64,000 bases of DNA. It comes from Tridacna crocea (lineage: Eukaryota > Mollusca > Bivalvia > Cardiida > Cardiidae). The first letter of the stretch is position 1, and each line of letters opens with the position of its first letter. Both the position numbers and the translations under genes were made by a program. This document shows, piece after piece, positions 47,285 through 58,949 of the stretch. Under the pieces are notes generated by a model. It saw nothing but the letters and a program-made list of their open reading frames with translations, did not search any database and had not been told where the DNA came from. The DNA lies in contig OX031058.1 of NCBI GenBank assembly GCA_943736015.1, positions 18,873,001 to 18,937,000 on the forward strand, in the 5' to 3' direction.

Positions 47285-47560
47285 CCATGACGGAACCCGT
47301 CCCGTTAGTACAGGTTAATCCGTAGGACACAAGTTTGACCCTCTCCAAATCCGTCAACTCCAGTTCGACAGACCTTATTAGTGAAACACTGGTATCTAAA
47401 AGACAATTAAATCTTGTCAAGTCTCATCCACAACTTCCAGGATTTGAATGAAAGATTTAAATGAATTAATCTCAAATCGACCAAATCACAGAACTGGACT
47501 CAAGGTAGAAAGTTTGAAAAAGAGATAAAAAGCTCTCCAGTTGGTCTACTTTCAGCCCAG
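47285..47560 (-). CDS. Pax1/9: Candidate Pax1/9 exon 1 (5' UTR plus start codon)
   Basis: On the minus strand, ATGG (47288-47285) abuts a consensus donor GTAAGT (47284-47279). The single G left over completes the split codon of the main exon (G+AA, Glu), giving Met-Glu-Gln-Thr-Thr-Phe-Gly-Glu, which resembles the Pax1/Pax9 start as I recall it. This ATG is the first in its frame after an in-frame TGA at 47426-47424. Only four bases would be coding. The transcription start is not visible, so the upper boundary is a guess. The distance of 21 kb and the lack of transcript evidence keep this an inference. Confidence 0.5.
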
Positions 47561-47565
47561 CCCCC

Positions 47566-47640
47566 TACTGATAAGCCTTATCTCGTCTAATTAGCTAGGG
47601 CAAAGTCTGATTGGTTATTAACCGGGAAACCCGCCAATCA
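47566..47640 (-). promoter_or_regulatory. Candidate Pax1/9 promoter motifs
   Basis: Two CCAAT motifs facing opposite ways (47610-47614 and 47634-47638), a back-to-back GATA pair (GATAAG 47570-47575, CTTATC 47577-47582) and a homeodomain-type TAATTA at 47588-47593, all within 75 bp. No TATA box on the minus strand. Confidence 0.35.
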
Positions 47641-48048
47641 AGTTTTAATGTACACCCACTGGAAAATAGAGAACCTGTAAAAAGAAAGTTTGGAATGATT
47701 ACACCGTTTTTCCGTGGTACTTTGAATAAATGTTGATGGAATCCAATAAATTGTATATTCTGGGATTTTGTTGAAATCTTGTTCAAATATTTTGACATGC
47801 TCGCGTGCATTTTTTAAATTGACGGTGAACTTGCCATTTCACTGCAGATCACAGTTCAAGGTTTGGAACTCCGTCTGCCCGAGCACTTCGGTTAGAAGTT
47901 TCTTTCTACCTCAGCTACGACGTGACAGTTCGGATGGCTTTTTACAACTTTACACCATACTAGATAATATTTTATATAGACTTGCCCCTTTTGAAAGCTT
48001 TTTCAAATGAGAATTCAACTATGGATCAAAGGTAATTTGCCTTTTAAA

Positions 48049-48160
48049 AAATAGAAAAATTTGTTGGAAAAAGGCGAAAAATGACGGTTACCAGCATTTT
48101 CTCCTATTCCCTCAATGTTTCAAAAGCCTTCTTTGTCAGATTGGACAGTTTTGCAAAGCA
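48049..48160 (-). repeat. TH-A remnant
   Basis: GACGGTTACCAGCATTTTCT with partial stem arms. Termini gone. Confidence 0.55.
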
Positions 48161-48419
48161 TAAATCTATACTGGGCTTAAGATTAACCTTATTACCACCT
48201 TGAAACAACTATTTTACATCTTGGAACAGGCCTTTAAAAAAAATGAGTCGAACGATGCACCTTTTGCCGCAGTATTTTTTCATGTTTTCATGTACTTGAT
48301 AGTGGTTTACGTTTGACTGCGGACGTTCTGAAAGACGTAGACGATAAGTTGTTTTCAATGTAGGTATTGAGTTAGCGGGCTAAAGAAAGAGACCCACAAT
48401 AGAAATGATGGTTGCTCAC

Positions 48420-48605
48420 AACACAGTACCGGCTTTTAACAGCCCGTGAGAAGGCTTTTTGAAAACATTATAGGACAAGGAGAAAATGTATGTGACAAGC
48501 ATTTTATCCTTTTCACATAATGTTTTCTAACCTTCCAAAAAATAACCGTCAGTTTTTTAATAAATGAAAATGCTTTCACTTTGGATGTCCAAAATTGTGA
48601 AAGAG
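48420..48605 (+). repeat. TH-A MITE, diverged
   Basis: GGCTTTTAACAGCCCGTGAG, a stem with CATTATAGGACAAGGAG opposite CTTTTCACATAATG, and a decayed right end. Confidence 0.65.
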
Positions 48606-48616
48606 GTCCATAATAG

Positions 48617-48825
48617 AAAAACCCTTTATCAAACAATCTCTGGTTTTTACAACACTGTCATTTGCCCCATTATTTTTAAAAGGTAACCAGCATTTTCTCC
48701 TTTTTCCAAAATGTTTTCTACCTTGTTTGAAATTATCTTAAATTTTTGAGTTATGTTTATTTTGTTGTCTGCTAGTGCTTTCAATTTGGACCATTCTAAA
48801 ATTTTGTCCTTTGGTAAAGGGTTAA
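48617..48825 (+). repeat. TH-A MITE with truncated left arm
   Basis: AAACCCTTTATCAAACAATC to CTTTGGTAAAGGGTTAA. The left stem arm is replaced, leaving GGTAACCAGCATTTTCTCC onward. Confidence 0.75.
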
Positions 48826-49675
48826 AGAAATGGTATGTAGAAAATTCTTCAGAATAATTTTTTAGTTGTTATTTGAAATGGCTGGTGAATAAGGACAGTA
48901 GTCTTCAAACAACGCTTACGAAAAAGTGTGACACGATGAATTATTTACATAGATCTACAAGCCTCCAAAGGCCCGGATAGATACTGTTACAGAAACACAA
49001 AGATATAGACTTTCCAGGAAGGGGTTTGCTACGAATTCCCGTTTTCCCTAGGGTACTCATCGTTTTTTAAACGCATGTTCCTTTCAGTCTTGAGTAAATG
49101 CGTTTAGCAGGGTACCATCTTATGCTCGGTATTTTATCATTTTGTCCCAGCAGCATTGAGAAATTTCCGGTCTGTCGACAGGAGGCGAAGTGAAGCCAAT
49201 CGCATAGAAACCGGTAACCAGCCATTGCAAGTTCCCGCTGTTTTGGTAATGTATGAACTGATTACCTTCTACAACGAATTTCAAGAAGATGACTTTGGAT
49301 GTTATAGTTATACAAAATGAATATGTGAAATTTATCAAGACTTGAATATATGAATAAATACATGATTGGACATCGTGGTCAAAGAAGCTGCTCGCTATAA
49401 GCAGTTTCTCCTTGAAGCCACAATGTTTCCGATATTGGTTCCCAGCAATACGGAAAAAAGGTCGTCTGCGCAGGAGGTAACAGGTTAATAACGACGAAAA
49501 CTGAATCGAAATATGATTTGCATTCCGGCCATGGTCTATCACGTCTCGATTCATGCAATTTGCGTCCCAAGGTTGAATAAGATCGTTGTAGTAATACCGT
49601 ATCAACAGTCTCATTCTTAACTTGTTCCTCAGGCTTGTTTATTTACCCTTCCAGCGCCTTTCCTAACTTTAACTA
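48826..49675. other. No supported gene
   Basis: The longest anonymous frame of the window (164 codons, minus, 49120-49614) lies here. It crosses a TH-like remnant at about 49385-49430 and shows no domain, so I do not call it. Confidence 0.35.
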
Positions 49676-49750
49676 CCTATGCGGCCAGTATGGATCAAGA
49701 TCAGACTGCACAAAACGTGCAGTCTGATCTTTATTCTTCACTGTCCAACT
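49676..49750. repeat. Family F foldback
   Basis: GTATGGATCAAGATCAGACT with the tip AGACTGCAC...GTGCAGTCT. The right outer arm is partly decayed. Confidence 0.75.
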
Positions 49751-50925
49751 TGTTGAGACATTCAGAACAAGACAACATTTTGAATTACAATTATTTTGGG
49801 TTCCTTTCATGTGTTTACTCGGCGTTTTAAGGGTTAAGATATGCATGCACAAACTGTGCAGACTATTTCCTGCTCTATTGAATTAGAAAGATTAAGTAAG
49901 ACAGGATTGTCCGTTAGCTCAGTTGTTGTCATTTCTGCACAGACATTTTTTTTCTCTCGATCTTCCTCCTCTCTGGGTATGAAGCAGTTATTTTTTTCTG
50001 TAGACTTTGGATGGTTTCAAGCAGTTATTTTTTGTTTCGTGGAACATTATCTGATGACAGGTTTGTAGAATTATGATATTTTATCTATTTTATTGTTTTA
50101 TTCATGTCTCTTGATATTTCAGGGCGTAGATAGATATGAGGCAAAAATCATCATGAATCTTTATCTTCATGTGTTCTTTGTAGAAAAAAAAAAAACCTTT
50201 GTGTATGATAGTTGTTTCTCCCCGGTTGATTTACTTGTAAAGCTACTGCGTGCACACAGGAATAGTCGTCACCTCTGGACACTGTTTTATACTAGTAACA
50301 GAAATTCCAGGAACGTATACATGTATAGGTTCTGTGATACAACTGTGATACACAGTCAACAACAAGTTACCGGACAAACCAATCAGGGATGTTGAAAAAG
50401 TTTTTCTTTTCTTAAGTCTGTGTGCGTTTATACCTTGCCTCCATGTAACGATGTCTCTTTCTTTTTTTACTTCAGACTTCAAGTTCATTATTTGCCGTCA
50501 AGTGGATAGCAAAATATATGCATGTTTTTCAAGACTTTCGACAAATTTTCTTTTTACATGGTTAACTTCCACTAAAAAAGAATGAAATCTATCCTGATTT
50601 CTTAAATGATCTGGTTATTACATGCAACTTCCCGGTGCATTAAAACTTTTTTGTCCAACAGGTTCTTTGAATACTTTGAAAAGTCAACTTTCAGTTGACC
50701 TGTTTACGCAAAAACTACACACCAGAAGAAGACTCTGGACCTTTTTAATCGTCGATATCTTGCAGCTATGAATAAAAAAACATAATTTAGCTAATACAAA
50801 GTTACATAACTTTTACAAATACAATATAAAAATACAGAAATGAGATTCCATTATGTGTAACACTATATCTACTGCAGAGAGTGATAGTTTTTAAGAAACA
50901 TAATGTTAAAAGATAGTTTGAATCA
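49751..50925. other. Unique sequence without a gene
   Basis: Nothing recognised on either strand. Confidence 0.4.
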
Positions 50926-51145
50926 TCTGCAAAAGATACCGACCCTGGTCAACGTACACAGTCCATGTAAGCTGACCAGGGTCAAAAATTTTTTTCTATT
51001 GGTAAAATTTTCCACAAATCACGGTAAAATTATGCCTCGTTATTCTGTCGTTTTGTGGACACGATGGGTCCGTATTTTGTGACAATCTTGTATAATATGT
51101 TTCTGGGAAATGGTAGATCCCGTATACCAGAGCACAGCTCATAGG
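50926..51145 (+). repeat. Family C MITE, diverged
   Basis: Hairpin ACCGACCCTGGTCA.../...TGACCAGGGTC with a decayed tip, and the right end CAGAGCACAGCTCATAGG. It directly precedes a D element. Confidence 0.6.
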
Positions 51146-51405
51146 TGACCCGTCACGCCAAAAAGGGCTTTCTGTGAACTGCGAAAAGTGTCAACCCTGG
51201 TCAGACTGCGCGAATTGCGCAGGCTGACCAGGGTTGATACATTTCGCTTTTATGATATTTTCTGTATGAAAAGTGGTCATTCTGCCTTACAATACAATCA
51301 CTTTTTAACTATTAACTTCAATTGACCTGCACTATATCTATGTTCAGTTTTCATCTAACTGATGTACGGAATTCCCAGATTGTCCATTTTCGCGTGACGG
51401 GTCAC
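51146..51405 (+). repeat. Family D MITE, full length
   Basis: TGACCCGTCACGCCAAAAAG to TTTTCGCGTGACGGGTCA. Hairpin tip CAGACTGCGCGAATTGCGCA. It is followed within five bases by an E element, making a C-D-E array. Confidence 0.88.
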
Positions 51406-51409
51406 ATAT

Positions 51410-51680
51410 AATTGGAGTGCAACACGCGAAAAGGGTCATTCGGACATTTGCGTAAAGTGTCGTCTCTGATCAGCGTGTGCAGTCCGCACAGGCTACTCCG
51501 AAACGACACTTTCCGATTTTATGTGATTTTCTGTTTTACGCAAGTCTACTGTAGCAGAAAATCTAATGTAGTCGTAAAGTGTCGTCTCGGATTAGCCTGC
51601 GCGGACAGCGCAGGCTAATCCGAGACGACACTTTACGCAAATGTCCGAATGCACCTTTTCGTGTGTTGCACTCCATATAT
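51410..51680 (-). repeat. Family E MITE, full length, two hairpins
   Basis: Opposite orientation to 37349-37616. Hairpin nearest the right end is perfect (tip TTAGCCTGCGCGGACAGCGC). The left hairpin has a mutated arm (ATCAGCGTGTGC). Confidence 0.9.
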
Positions 51681-51848
51681 GACAAAACATGTTTTAAATT
51701 GCCACAAAGTAAATCGCTGAAATAATCTTGTTACAACGCTTAATAGCGTCTTAGTCTCTTATAATTCTATAGAATGGTCATGTACATGTACTTCCATGTC
51801 TTTTATATCAGTTTTAAATAGTGTTGTACATGAATGAGACTCTAATAA

Positions 51849-51849
51849 A

Positions 51850-51882
<33 letters not shown>
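51849..51882 (+). repeat. (ATT)n microsatellite
   Basis: Eleven uninterrupted ATT units. Confidence 0.95.
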
Positions 51883-52116
51883 TTAAATTTAAAAAAAAAA
51901 AGGAAAAAAAATGAAACTTTTTTAAGTGTTTAATATTATAACCATTTCTTCTGGTCATTTACATGGATGTTAATTTCCTGCCTTGATTCCTACCTGTTGT
52001 TCATCTCTCACCTATTTATTTGTAGCACATGTACCAAGTTCAACAGAGTTTTGAAATAATCAAAACTATTTTACGGTATCGGTGGAAATATATCCATCTG
52101 ACTTCATTTATATAAA

Positions 52117-52378
52117 AATGGACCATCCTCTGTGAAGAGAGGCTACAATGCATTCGCGAAATGTATCCATCCTTGTCAGCTTGCGCAATCAGGGCAGGCT
52201 GACATGAGTCGAAACATTTTACTAGGTGCAAGTTGTCTACATGACTAAGGACATTCTACCTCATGACTCAGTTGGTTGTCGGGCAAAATGGATTTTATGG
52301 ATCCATAAATGTATGACGACTTTTTTTGTATATTGCATAACGGAGGTGCGTTAAATCCCCTTTTTCCCACAGCTTGGT
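52117..52378 (+). repeat. Family C MITE, interrupted at its right end
   Basis: CCATCCTCTGTGAAGAGAGG, hairpin with CAGCTTGCGC...GGCAGGCTGA, GATTTTATGGATCCATAAAT, and right end CCACAGCTTGG running into the TTAA of the next TH-A. Confidence 0.7.
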
Positions 52379-52607
52379 TTAACAAATTACCAGACGACAA
52401 AATTTTAGACTAGTCCAAATTGGAAGCATTTGCAGACGACAATATTAACGTGACTCAAAATTTGAAATTTGTTTTGAGAAGGTTAGAAAACATTGTGGGA
52501 AATGGAGAAAATGCTGGTTACCAGCATTTTCTCCTTTTCCCACGATGTTTTCTACAGGCTTCTTTCTCAGAGTCGTCAAAAGTAGGGATTGTGTGGTAAT
52601 GGGTTAA
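52379..52607 (-). repeat. TH-A MITE, intact
   Basis: TTAACAAATTACCAGACGAC to GGTAATGGGTTAA, TTAA both sides. One stem mismatch each at GGAAATGGAG and CCCACGATG. Confidence 0.9.
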
Positions 52608-54028
52608 ATGTGTCTCTCTGAGAACTAAGTTTTATAAAAATAAGTATGTTATAATAACTAGAGTAAAGTACATCAAAATATGGCAAGATAAATAAACCAT
52701 AAATCAAACAAGCTAGTTTTGCATTGTTGGACCGGGGACAAAAGTTACAGAAAATCTAAAAACCACCTCGATACATTCAGTGACATTATAATGACAATGC
52801 GTCTAACTCATTACGACGAAAAATTGTATCGATAGCTCAAAAATCAATTTAATAACACTAGGAAATATGAATTACCTTTACTGAATACACAAAATGAAAT
52901 CCTAACATTTTAAATACATGCTAGGTAAATAACATATTTTTTTCTAAAAAATCAGGAACAACTTCCCTTTTTTCATTTCCATTATAAAATTTCCCAAACA
53001 TAAGTTGTACTGCTGACGAAAGAAAAATATGAAGCTTTCAGATTGTGTATTGTTAAAGAATTTCAAATTAATTTGTGGTTATTTCTTTTAATGTGCCACA
53101 GAGTTGTTCTAAATACCTGGCTTAAACCGTTGGAGTCTCTTTTCAGCAATTTTATATGAATGCCTAATAGATTTGAAAGCTTACGCTTGCCATAGTCATG
53201 GTCGAAATTTTTTATCACATCTTAGACTATTTCAAACCGCTCGGAACTGTCTCTGATTACAAATTTAATTGGCTCAAGTCGTTAGCTATAAGAATTATTG
53301 TTATTGTGAAACAAGAGAAAATACCTAATAGCAAAAAAAAAATCTTATTTCGAAGTGACGAATCATAGAGATATGTGTTATCTAGGAGGCAGCCGAAAAA
53401 TATGAAATTGGATAAACTTGCGTATAGACGTCTGCTTTTTCCATTCATCACTTATTCCCCTGTTAAAAGCTAAGGCCAAATGTATACACAATTCGGGGTT
53501 TCTTTGATGCCTATGCCGTTTAGTAATTAAATTTGCCTGATTGCTTTATCATATGTCGAACCAGCTTAATCGCGATGTATGTGAGAAAAATACGACCTCG
53601 CCCGACCTTTCTGTATATTTTCCCAAGATGCATTTCTGTCTGAATTTAAATATTGATTGGACGTTGACATTAAAGTCCTTGTTTCAGTATGCAAATGTGG
53701 AGGACTCTTTAAATCGGAAAAGCGAAACTATAACTATGTCAGGCTTATTGTCACATGTAGTTTTCACAATTAGCAACTTATTTTCCCGAAATTCTTGCAA
53801 AGTCTGATAATCACTTCCGAAACATAGGTTTCAATCAATTATTATTTTTTTTTGCATAATTAAGGTTTGATGTTAAATGCTGCAACTACTTAAGACTATA
53901 ACATATCTTTCAGACCTACTTTCTTTAAAATACACGTGATAAAAACGACATTTATTATCACTTAGACAACGACTTTGAAAAAAATGACCAGCATGATAGC
54001 TCTCAACTTTGTTTCGTGGAGAAAAAAT
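52608..54028. other. Unique sequence without a gene
   Basis: No repeats or exons recognised. Confidence 0.4.
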
Positions 54029-54287
54029 GGCTTGCATTACGCCAAAAGGGGCTTCCGGACATTTGCGTAAAGTGTCGTCTGAAATAAGCCAGTCCGCGCA
54101 GGCTAATCCGAAACGGTACTTTCCATTTTTCTGCATTTTTTTGTTTTGCACAAAGCTATTGAAGAACAAAATCTAATGTAGTCGTAAAGTGCCGTCTCGG
54201 ATTAGCCTGTGCGGACTGCGCAGGCTGATCCGAGACAACACTTTACGCAAATATCCGATTGCCCCTTTTCGCGCGTTGTAAACCAAA
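54029..54287 (-). repeat. Family E MITE
   Basis: GCATTACGCCAAAAGGGGC to CCTTTTCGCGCGTTGTAAAC. The right hairpin is intact (TTAGCCTGTGCGGACTGCGC). The left hairpin has lost part of the tip. Confidence 0.8.
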
Positions 54288-56342
54288 TTTTGTAGGTTGG
54301 TACTATTATTTGCCAAAAACATCTCAGCAAAGAGGACAAGTTCAAAGAACAGTTGACAAAAACTCAACAAAAAAAAGCCATATGGGAAAAATCCAGAATA
54401 GCCGTGTTTTATAGCTATATACACATTGACTAAAAGACACCGTTTAATCAAGCTGGAACAATTTGAATTTTACTGGGACAGCACCATGCATATTTTAACA
54501 CTTTTCAAAACTTTCAGCATGATGAACAGCATCATATCTGAAGTTTTGGTTATCAATCGGCAAACGTTTACTTTGTGGGATTGTTCCGATTTATGTTTAT
54601 TAAGCAGATTTTTCAGCGTGCATTTAGCTCATATTTATAGTGGTATTTATCCCATTAAACCAAGTTTCCTATCAGTTTATAATTTCCTGTACACAGCTAA
54701 GGGCTATGGCTGTCCTTATCAAGCCCAAAACCGTTGTCCATTACAACCAAATTAGCGGCCAACCTATTTGCATCAATTTGTACTGTATTAGAAATTCAAG
54801 CCAAGTTCTCACTCTGACCTGAATGCTTTATGAAAATTATTTTGACCCCCATGCATCAGCCGAAGTATTTTCTTAGTTTTCAAAATTTTTCAGCGCCGAA
54901 TTCTCATCTGTCACTTACAGCATTTACTCGACCGAATCGTGAATTTAATTTCCATAAATAAGAAACGACTTTTCAAAAAATATGTGTTACGTGTAATGTT
55001 ATGAGTTGGGAGGCTTCCAGCAGAATTGTTATTACTCAATTCAATAGCAGACAGGATTAAAAGATATGATTAAAAGCTGCATTTGCAATATAAGGGCCTA
55101 ATGACGCTTTTGGACGGTAGGGAGGAGGAAAAATTGCAGTAATATTTTTCAATATGTTCGTTTAAAGCTCATATCTGAAACACATAAAAAGAAGTCGTGA
55201 GTGCATTTTTCATATTTATTTTCTCTTTAACCTGATAATTTTCTTTTTACAGAGAATAATTATACAACTTCACTTTTCGTGAATTTGTCACTGCTTTTAT
55301 TACTATTTTTATTCAAGGCTCTTTTTTTCTGACCATATTTTCAAAAATATTAACACGGGTATTTCACTTCTTGAATTATATGTGCTACCCTAACTGTCGG
55401 ATTTCGATTTGTTTCCATCATTGTTTCGTGTAAAAGAAAGCTTTCTCACTTGGTAATTGATGTAATTCAAAAACTATGCAAAACGTCTCAAACATCTTCC
55501 CCACTCTCTTGCGTGATGATTATCGTTGTTTCGATGACAAATCTATATAGACGGTATGCAGTTATCACATTTTCATTATTTTTATTATTCAGTCTGTTTA
55601 CTTGTGATTACTTATTTTAGATTAATTTTGATATTTTTTAAATGTATGATAAATACGTCAATTGTAGGAAATTTAAATGTAATTAATCAACAAATTTAAA
55701 CATGGCCTGGCAAAAGATAAATCTTAAAGATAAGAGACATTTTTGTGCGATCGTATGTCTACACATAAGACTATATATCTTTCTCGATTGATCGAAAATT
55801 CTTTACTAAAGTTTAGTTTATTTATTTAGATATCTATTTTCTAAGAGTTACTGTATTTGTAAAAATGTAATTTTTGTCGATATATTTCACAACGAATTAT
55901 AATTGTTCTTAAATTATCATTGCTTTTTTTTCCTTTGCACTTACCGAGGTTTTTAATCACGCCATACACACACACATACGTACATACATATATTCTTTTT
56001 CCTCTGCTTCATTAAAATACCTCTGTGACCTATAAAGCTGATTTTTAAATTATTTATGCAAATGACAAATATGTACAAATGTGCAAATCAATTTTACAGC
56101 ATTTCTTAGAAACATTAGATTTGATTCACGATATTCGGATATTTGGAGGGAAGTCGGGTTTTCTCATCATTTCGATAAGTAATGCAATAATTTCTCTTTG
56201 AATTAGAATTGTTATTGAATAATAATTTAGTGTCGCCCGATGAAGTGATTTGTCCGTTAAAGAAAAATCGTATGAAACCCATATCACAAAAAGTAGTACA
56301 TATTCACGGTTTCTTTTTACTTTGTCGAGATGCCACAACTCT
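54288..56342. other. Unique insertion-free sequence
   Basis: The frame at 54426-54755 (109 codons, plus) has no recognised motif. A short CA-rich microsatellite trace lies near 55968-55990. Confidence 0.4.
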
Positions 56343-56396
56343 TTTCATTTATTTATCTATTTATTTGTTTATTTGTTTATTCATTTATTTTTTCAT

Positions 56397-56435
<39 letters not shown>

Positions 56436-56440
56436 TTATT
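56343..56440 (+). repeat. (TTTA)n microsatellite
   Basis: Interrupted TTTA units, perfect over 56396-56437. Confidence 0.95.
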
Positions 56441-57185
56441 TCAAAATTAATATAGAGCAACTAAGACATGTCATTCAGACGTATGTAGTGTCTTGTCTAA
56501 ATATAATTTTTGAATAAATACTGTCACATAAGTTTATGCAGATTAATGATGAAGTAAAAAGTAAAATCGAAAAAGTTGTTTACCGAAAGTTGCTTTAAAA
56601 AACCCAAAGATTTACATGTACAAAAAAGAAAAATCTACGTTATTGAAAGAAAAGTGTAACCTAAAATTTTTAATCAAAACAAAGACAGGAAAAAAAATAT
56701 GACCAAGTAGTAAGATAAAAAAGAGGGAGACTTGACCATAGGAAAGCAAGAACGATCAAGCTTTAATAGTCCAAAAAGACAAACAGTTTCACCCTCTTTG
56801 GTCTGTGCAAGGCAAACAAAGTAAATGGATTCCCTGTTAAGAAATATCGGCCATCACTATGTTACCAAAACAGGAAAATTTCAGAAAAAATACTAAAATC
56901 TTGGTGAATCCTCCTTCTTCATTTAAAATCTATCTCTGTCTTTTTGTACGCCCACTGCTCCAAAATGAAAGCATCAAAATTTTGCATACGGCAATTAAAA
57001 GTGACTTAGACGAAGGATTTCCTCTTGTAAATGGGTTGAAAACACTGTGGAAAAAAAAAAGAAAAGAAAAATAAATGGTTCAGCAAGAGTGAATTAAATA
57101 CATGTCGATGATGCATTGATATGAACCAAGTTATCCGTTAAAATCTGTGATTCTGGATCCAAAAATCCATTTCTGTATAGCTGTA
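56441..57185. other. Unique sequence without a gene
   Basis: Nothing recognised. Confidence 0.4.
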
Positions 57186-57417
57186 ATTACCCCATTGCCA
57201 CACAATCCCTACTTTTGACGATCCCTGAGAAAGAAGCCTCTTGAAAACATTGTGGGAAAAGGAGAAAATGCTGGTAACCAGCATTTTCTCCTTTTCCCAC
57301 AATGTTTTCTACCCTTCACAAAACAAATTTCAAATTCTAAGTCACTTTTATTTTGTCGTCTGCAAATGCTTTCGATTTGGGCAGACCTAAAAATTTTGTC
57401 GTTTGGTAATGATTTAA
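57186..57417 (+). repeat. TH-A MITE, intact
   Basis: ATTACCCCATTGCCACACAA to GGTAATGATTTAA. The 65-bp hairpin is perfect. Confidence 0.9.
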
Positions 57418-57456
57418 CAAGCAAGTTAATAAAGCAACAGCAAAAACGTTCCAATT

Positions 57457-57690
57457 TCTGTGACAAGGGGGTTTAATGTACTTGCGAAAAGTATCGACCC
57501 AGGTCAGCCTGTGCAGTCCGCGTAGGCTGACCTGGGCCAAAACTTTTCGCTGGTGTTCTCTTTTCTGTATACCCACGGGCCATTCTACCCTCAGATTCAG
57601 TCATTTATTAGACTAAGTGAATATTATGGATCCGTGATTATATCATGACTTGTATCACGAAGCCCCCTTTTGTCAGAGCATGCCTCAATG
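57457..57690 (+). repeat. Family C MITE, left end short
   Basis: Starts GTGACAAGGGGGTTTAATG. Hairpin at 57484-57550 (tip CAGCCTGTGC...GCGTAGGCTG), right end GTCAGAGCATGCCTCA. Confidence 0.8.
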
Positions 57691-57727
57691 TATTTTATAT
57701 CTTATTATTATATTGGAAAACAATAAA

Positions 57728-57757
57728 GATAGATAGATAGATAGAAAGACAGGTAGG

Positions 57758-57788
<31 letters not shown>

Positions 57789-57818
57789 GTAGATAGATAG
57801 GTAGATAGACGGAGTAGG

Positions 57819-57851
<33 letters not shown>
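57728..57851 (+). repeat. (GATA)n microsatellite
   Basis: About 30 GATA units with GGTA and GAAA interruptions. Confidence 0.95.
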
Positions 57852-58225
57852 CACTTTGAGGTGAAATAACAAGTGCTGTAATGCACACCTTTTAACATGT
57901 ATCTATAATCACTCTTTTTACAAAAAAATTAAATCAGAAAGTAATAAATATGATATATTACCCCTAGGATCATGAACAGTTACACGTGTTTTCCATCTGG
58001 ATATCCCGCCATGCCCTTCGTGTCCAGGGAAACCACTTCCTGGCGAATCTTCGACAACGGTATCAAGTGTATGTTTATGTCATATCAGAATTGAGAATTA
58101 TCGAAATGCACCCTAGTTTGAGTTTTTAACGATGGTATTAATCTTCAGCCTACTCAAGACGGTCTTGTAGGTTTGCTGTTTTACCCTTTACCTAAGGGTC
58201 ACGTGATGAACGAACCCGTCACAGT
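57852..58225. other. Unique sequence without a gene
   Basis: Nothing recognised. Confidence 0.35.
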
Positions 58226-58453
58226 TTAACTCTATACCACACGACAAAATTTCAGATTGGTCCAAATTGAAAGCATTTGCAGACGACAAAATAAATGTGA
58301 CTTAGGCATTGAAATTTGTTTTTGGAAGGAAAGAAAACATTGTGGGAAAAGGAGAAAATGATGGCTAGCAGCATTTTCTCCTTTTCCCACAAGTTTTCAA
58401 AAGGCTTCTTTAACAGAGGTGATAAAAGTCGGGATTGTGTGGTGCAGGGTTAA
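58226..58453 (-). repeat. TH-A MITE, intact
   Basis: TTAACTCTATACCACACGAC to GTGTGGTGCAGGGTTAA. The tip is GATGGCTAGCAGC. The right TTAA abuts the next remnant. Confidence 0.9.
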
Positions 58454-58586
58454 TTAAATAGCTTTCAAAAGCATCATGGGAAGAGGAGAAAATGCTGGGT
58501 GATAGCATTTCCTCTTTTTTTCTAGAATGGTATCAATCCTTTTAAAGATAAGTTTTTTTCATAATTTGTCGTCTGTAATTGCAATG
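58454..58586 (+). repeat. TH-A remnant
   Basis: CATCATGGGAAGAGGAGAAA, tip CTGGGTGATAGCA, then AATTTGTCGTCTGTAATTGC. Terminus missing. Confidence 0.55.
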
Positions 58587-58589
58587 TCT

Positions 58590-58922
58590 TTTTTACCAAA
58601 CTACAGAATTTTGGACTAGTCACATTGAAAGCACTTGCAGACGACAAAATCAACATAACTCAAAAAACTGAAATTGGTTTCTGGAAGGGTAGAAAACATT
58701 GTGGGAAAAGGAGAAAATGCTGGTTACCAGCATTTTCTCCTTTTCCCACAATGTTTTCTTTCCTTCCCGAAACAAATTTCAATAATCAAGTCACAAATCA
58801 GCATAACTCAAAAACTGAAATTGGTTTCTGAAAGGGTTACCAGCATTTTCTCCTTTTCACACAATGTTTTCACAAGGCTTCTACCTCAGAATCGTAAAAA
58901 CCAGGGATTGTTTGGTAAAGGG
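58590..58922 (-). repeat. TH-A composite with internal duplication
   Basis: Left end TTTTTACCAAACTACAGA, a perfect 65-bp hairpin at about 58692-58757, then the segment CATAACTCAAAAA...CTGAAATTGGTTTCTG again (58801-58835) and a second half-hairpin to TTTGGTAAAGGGG. It looks like two overlapping elements resolved into one. Confidence 0.75.
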
Positions 58923-58949
58923 GCTCGGCCCCCTTCTTCTGGTAAGTAG

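Noticed and set aside
49120-49614. 164-codon minus-strand frame, the longest anonymous frame
   Set aside because: It crosses a TH-like remnant, has no recognisable domain, and shows no convincing codon pattern.
37390-51680. CRISPR-like or regulatory hairpin arrays
   Set aside because: The spaced hairpins belong to individual family E and D elements with their own inverted ends; there are no regular unique spacers.
56209-56517. 102-codon frame with many Leu/Phe/Ile/Tyr residues
   Set aside because: It is a translation of the (TTTA)n microsatellite.
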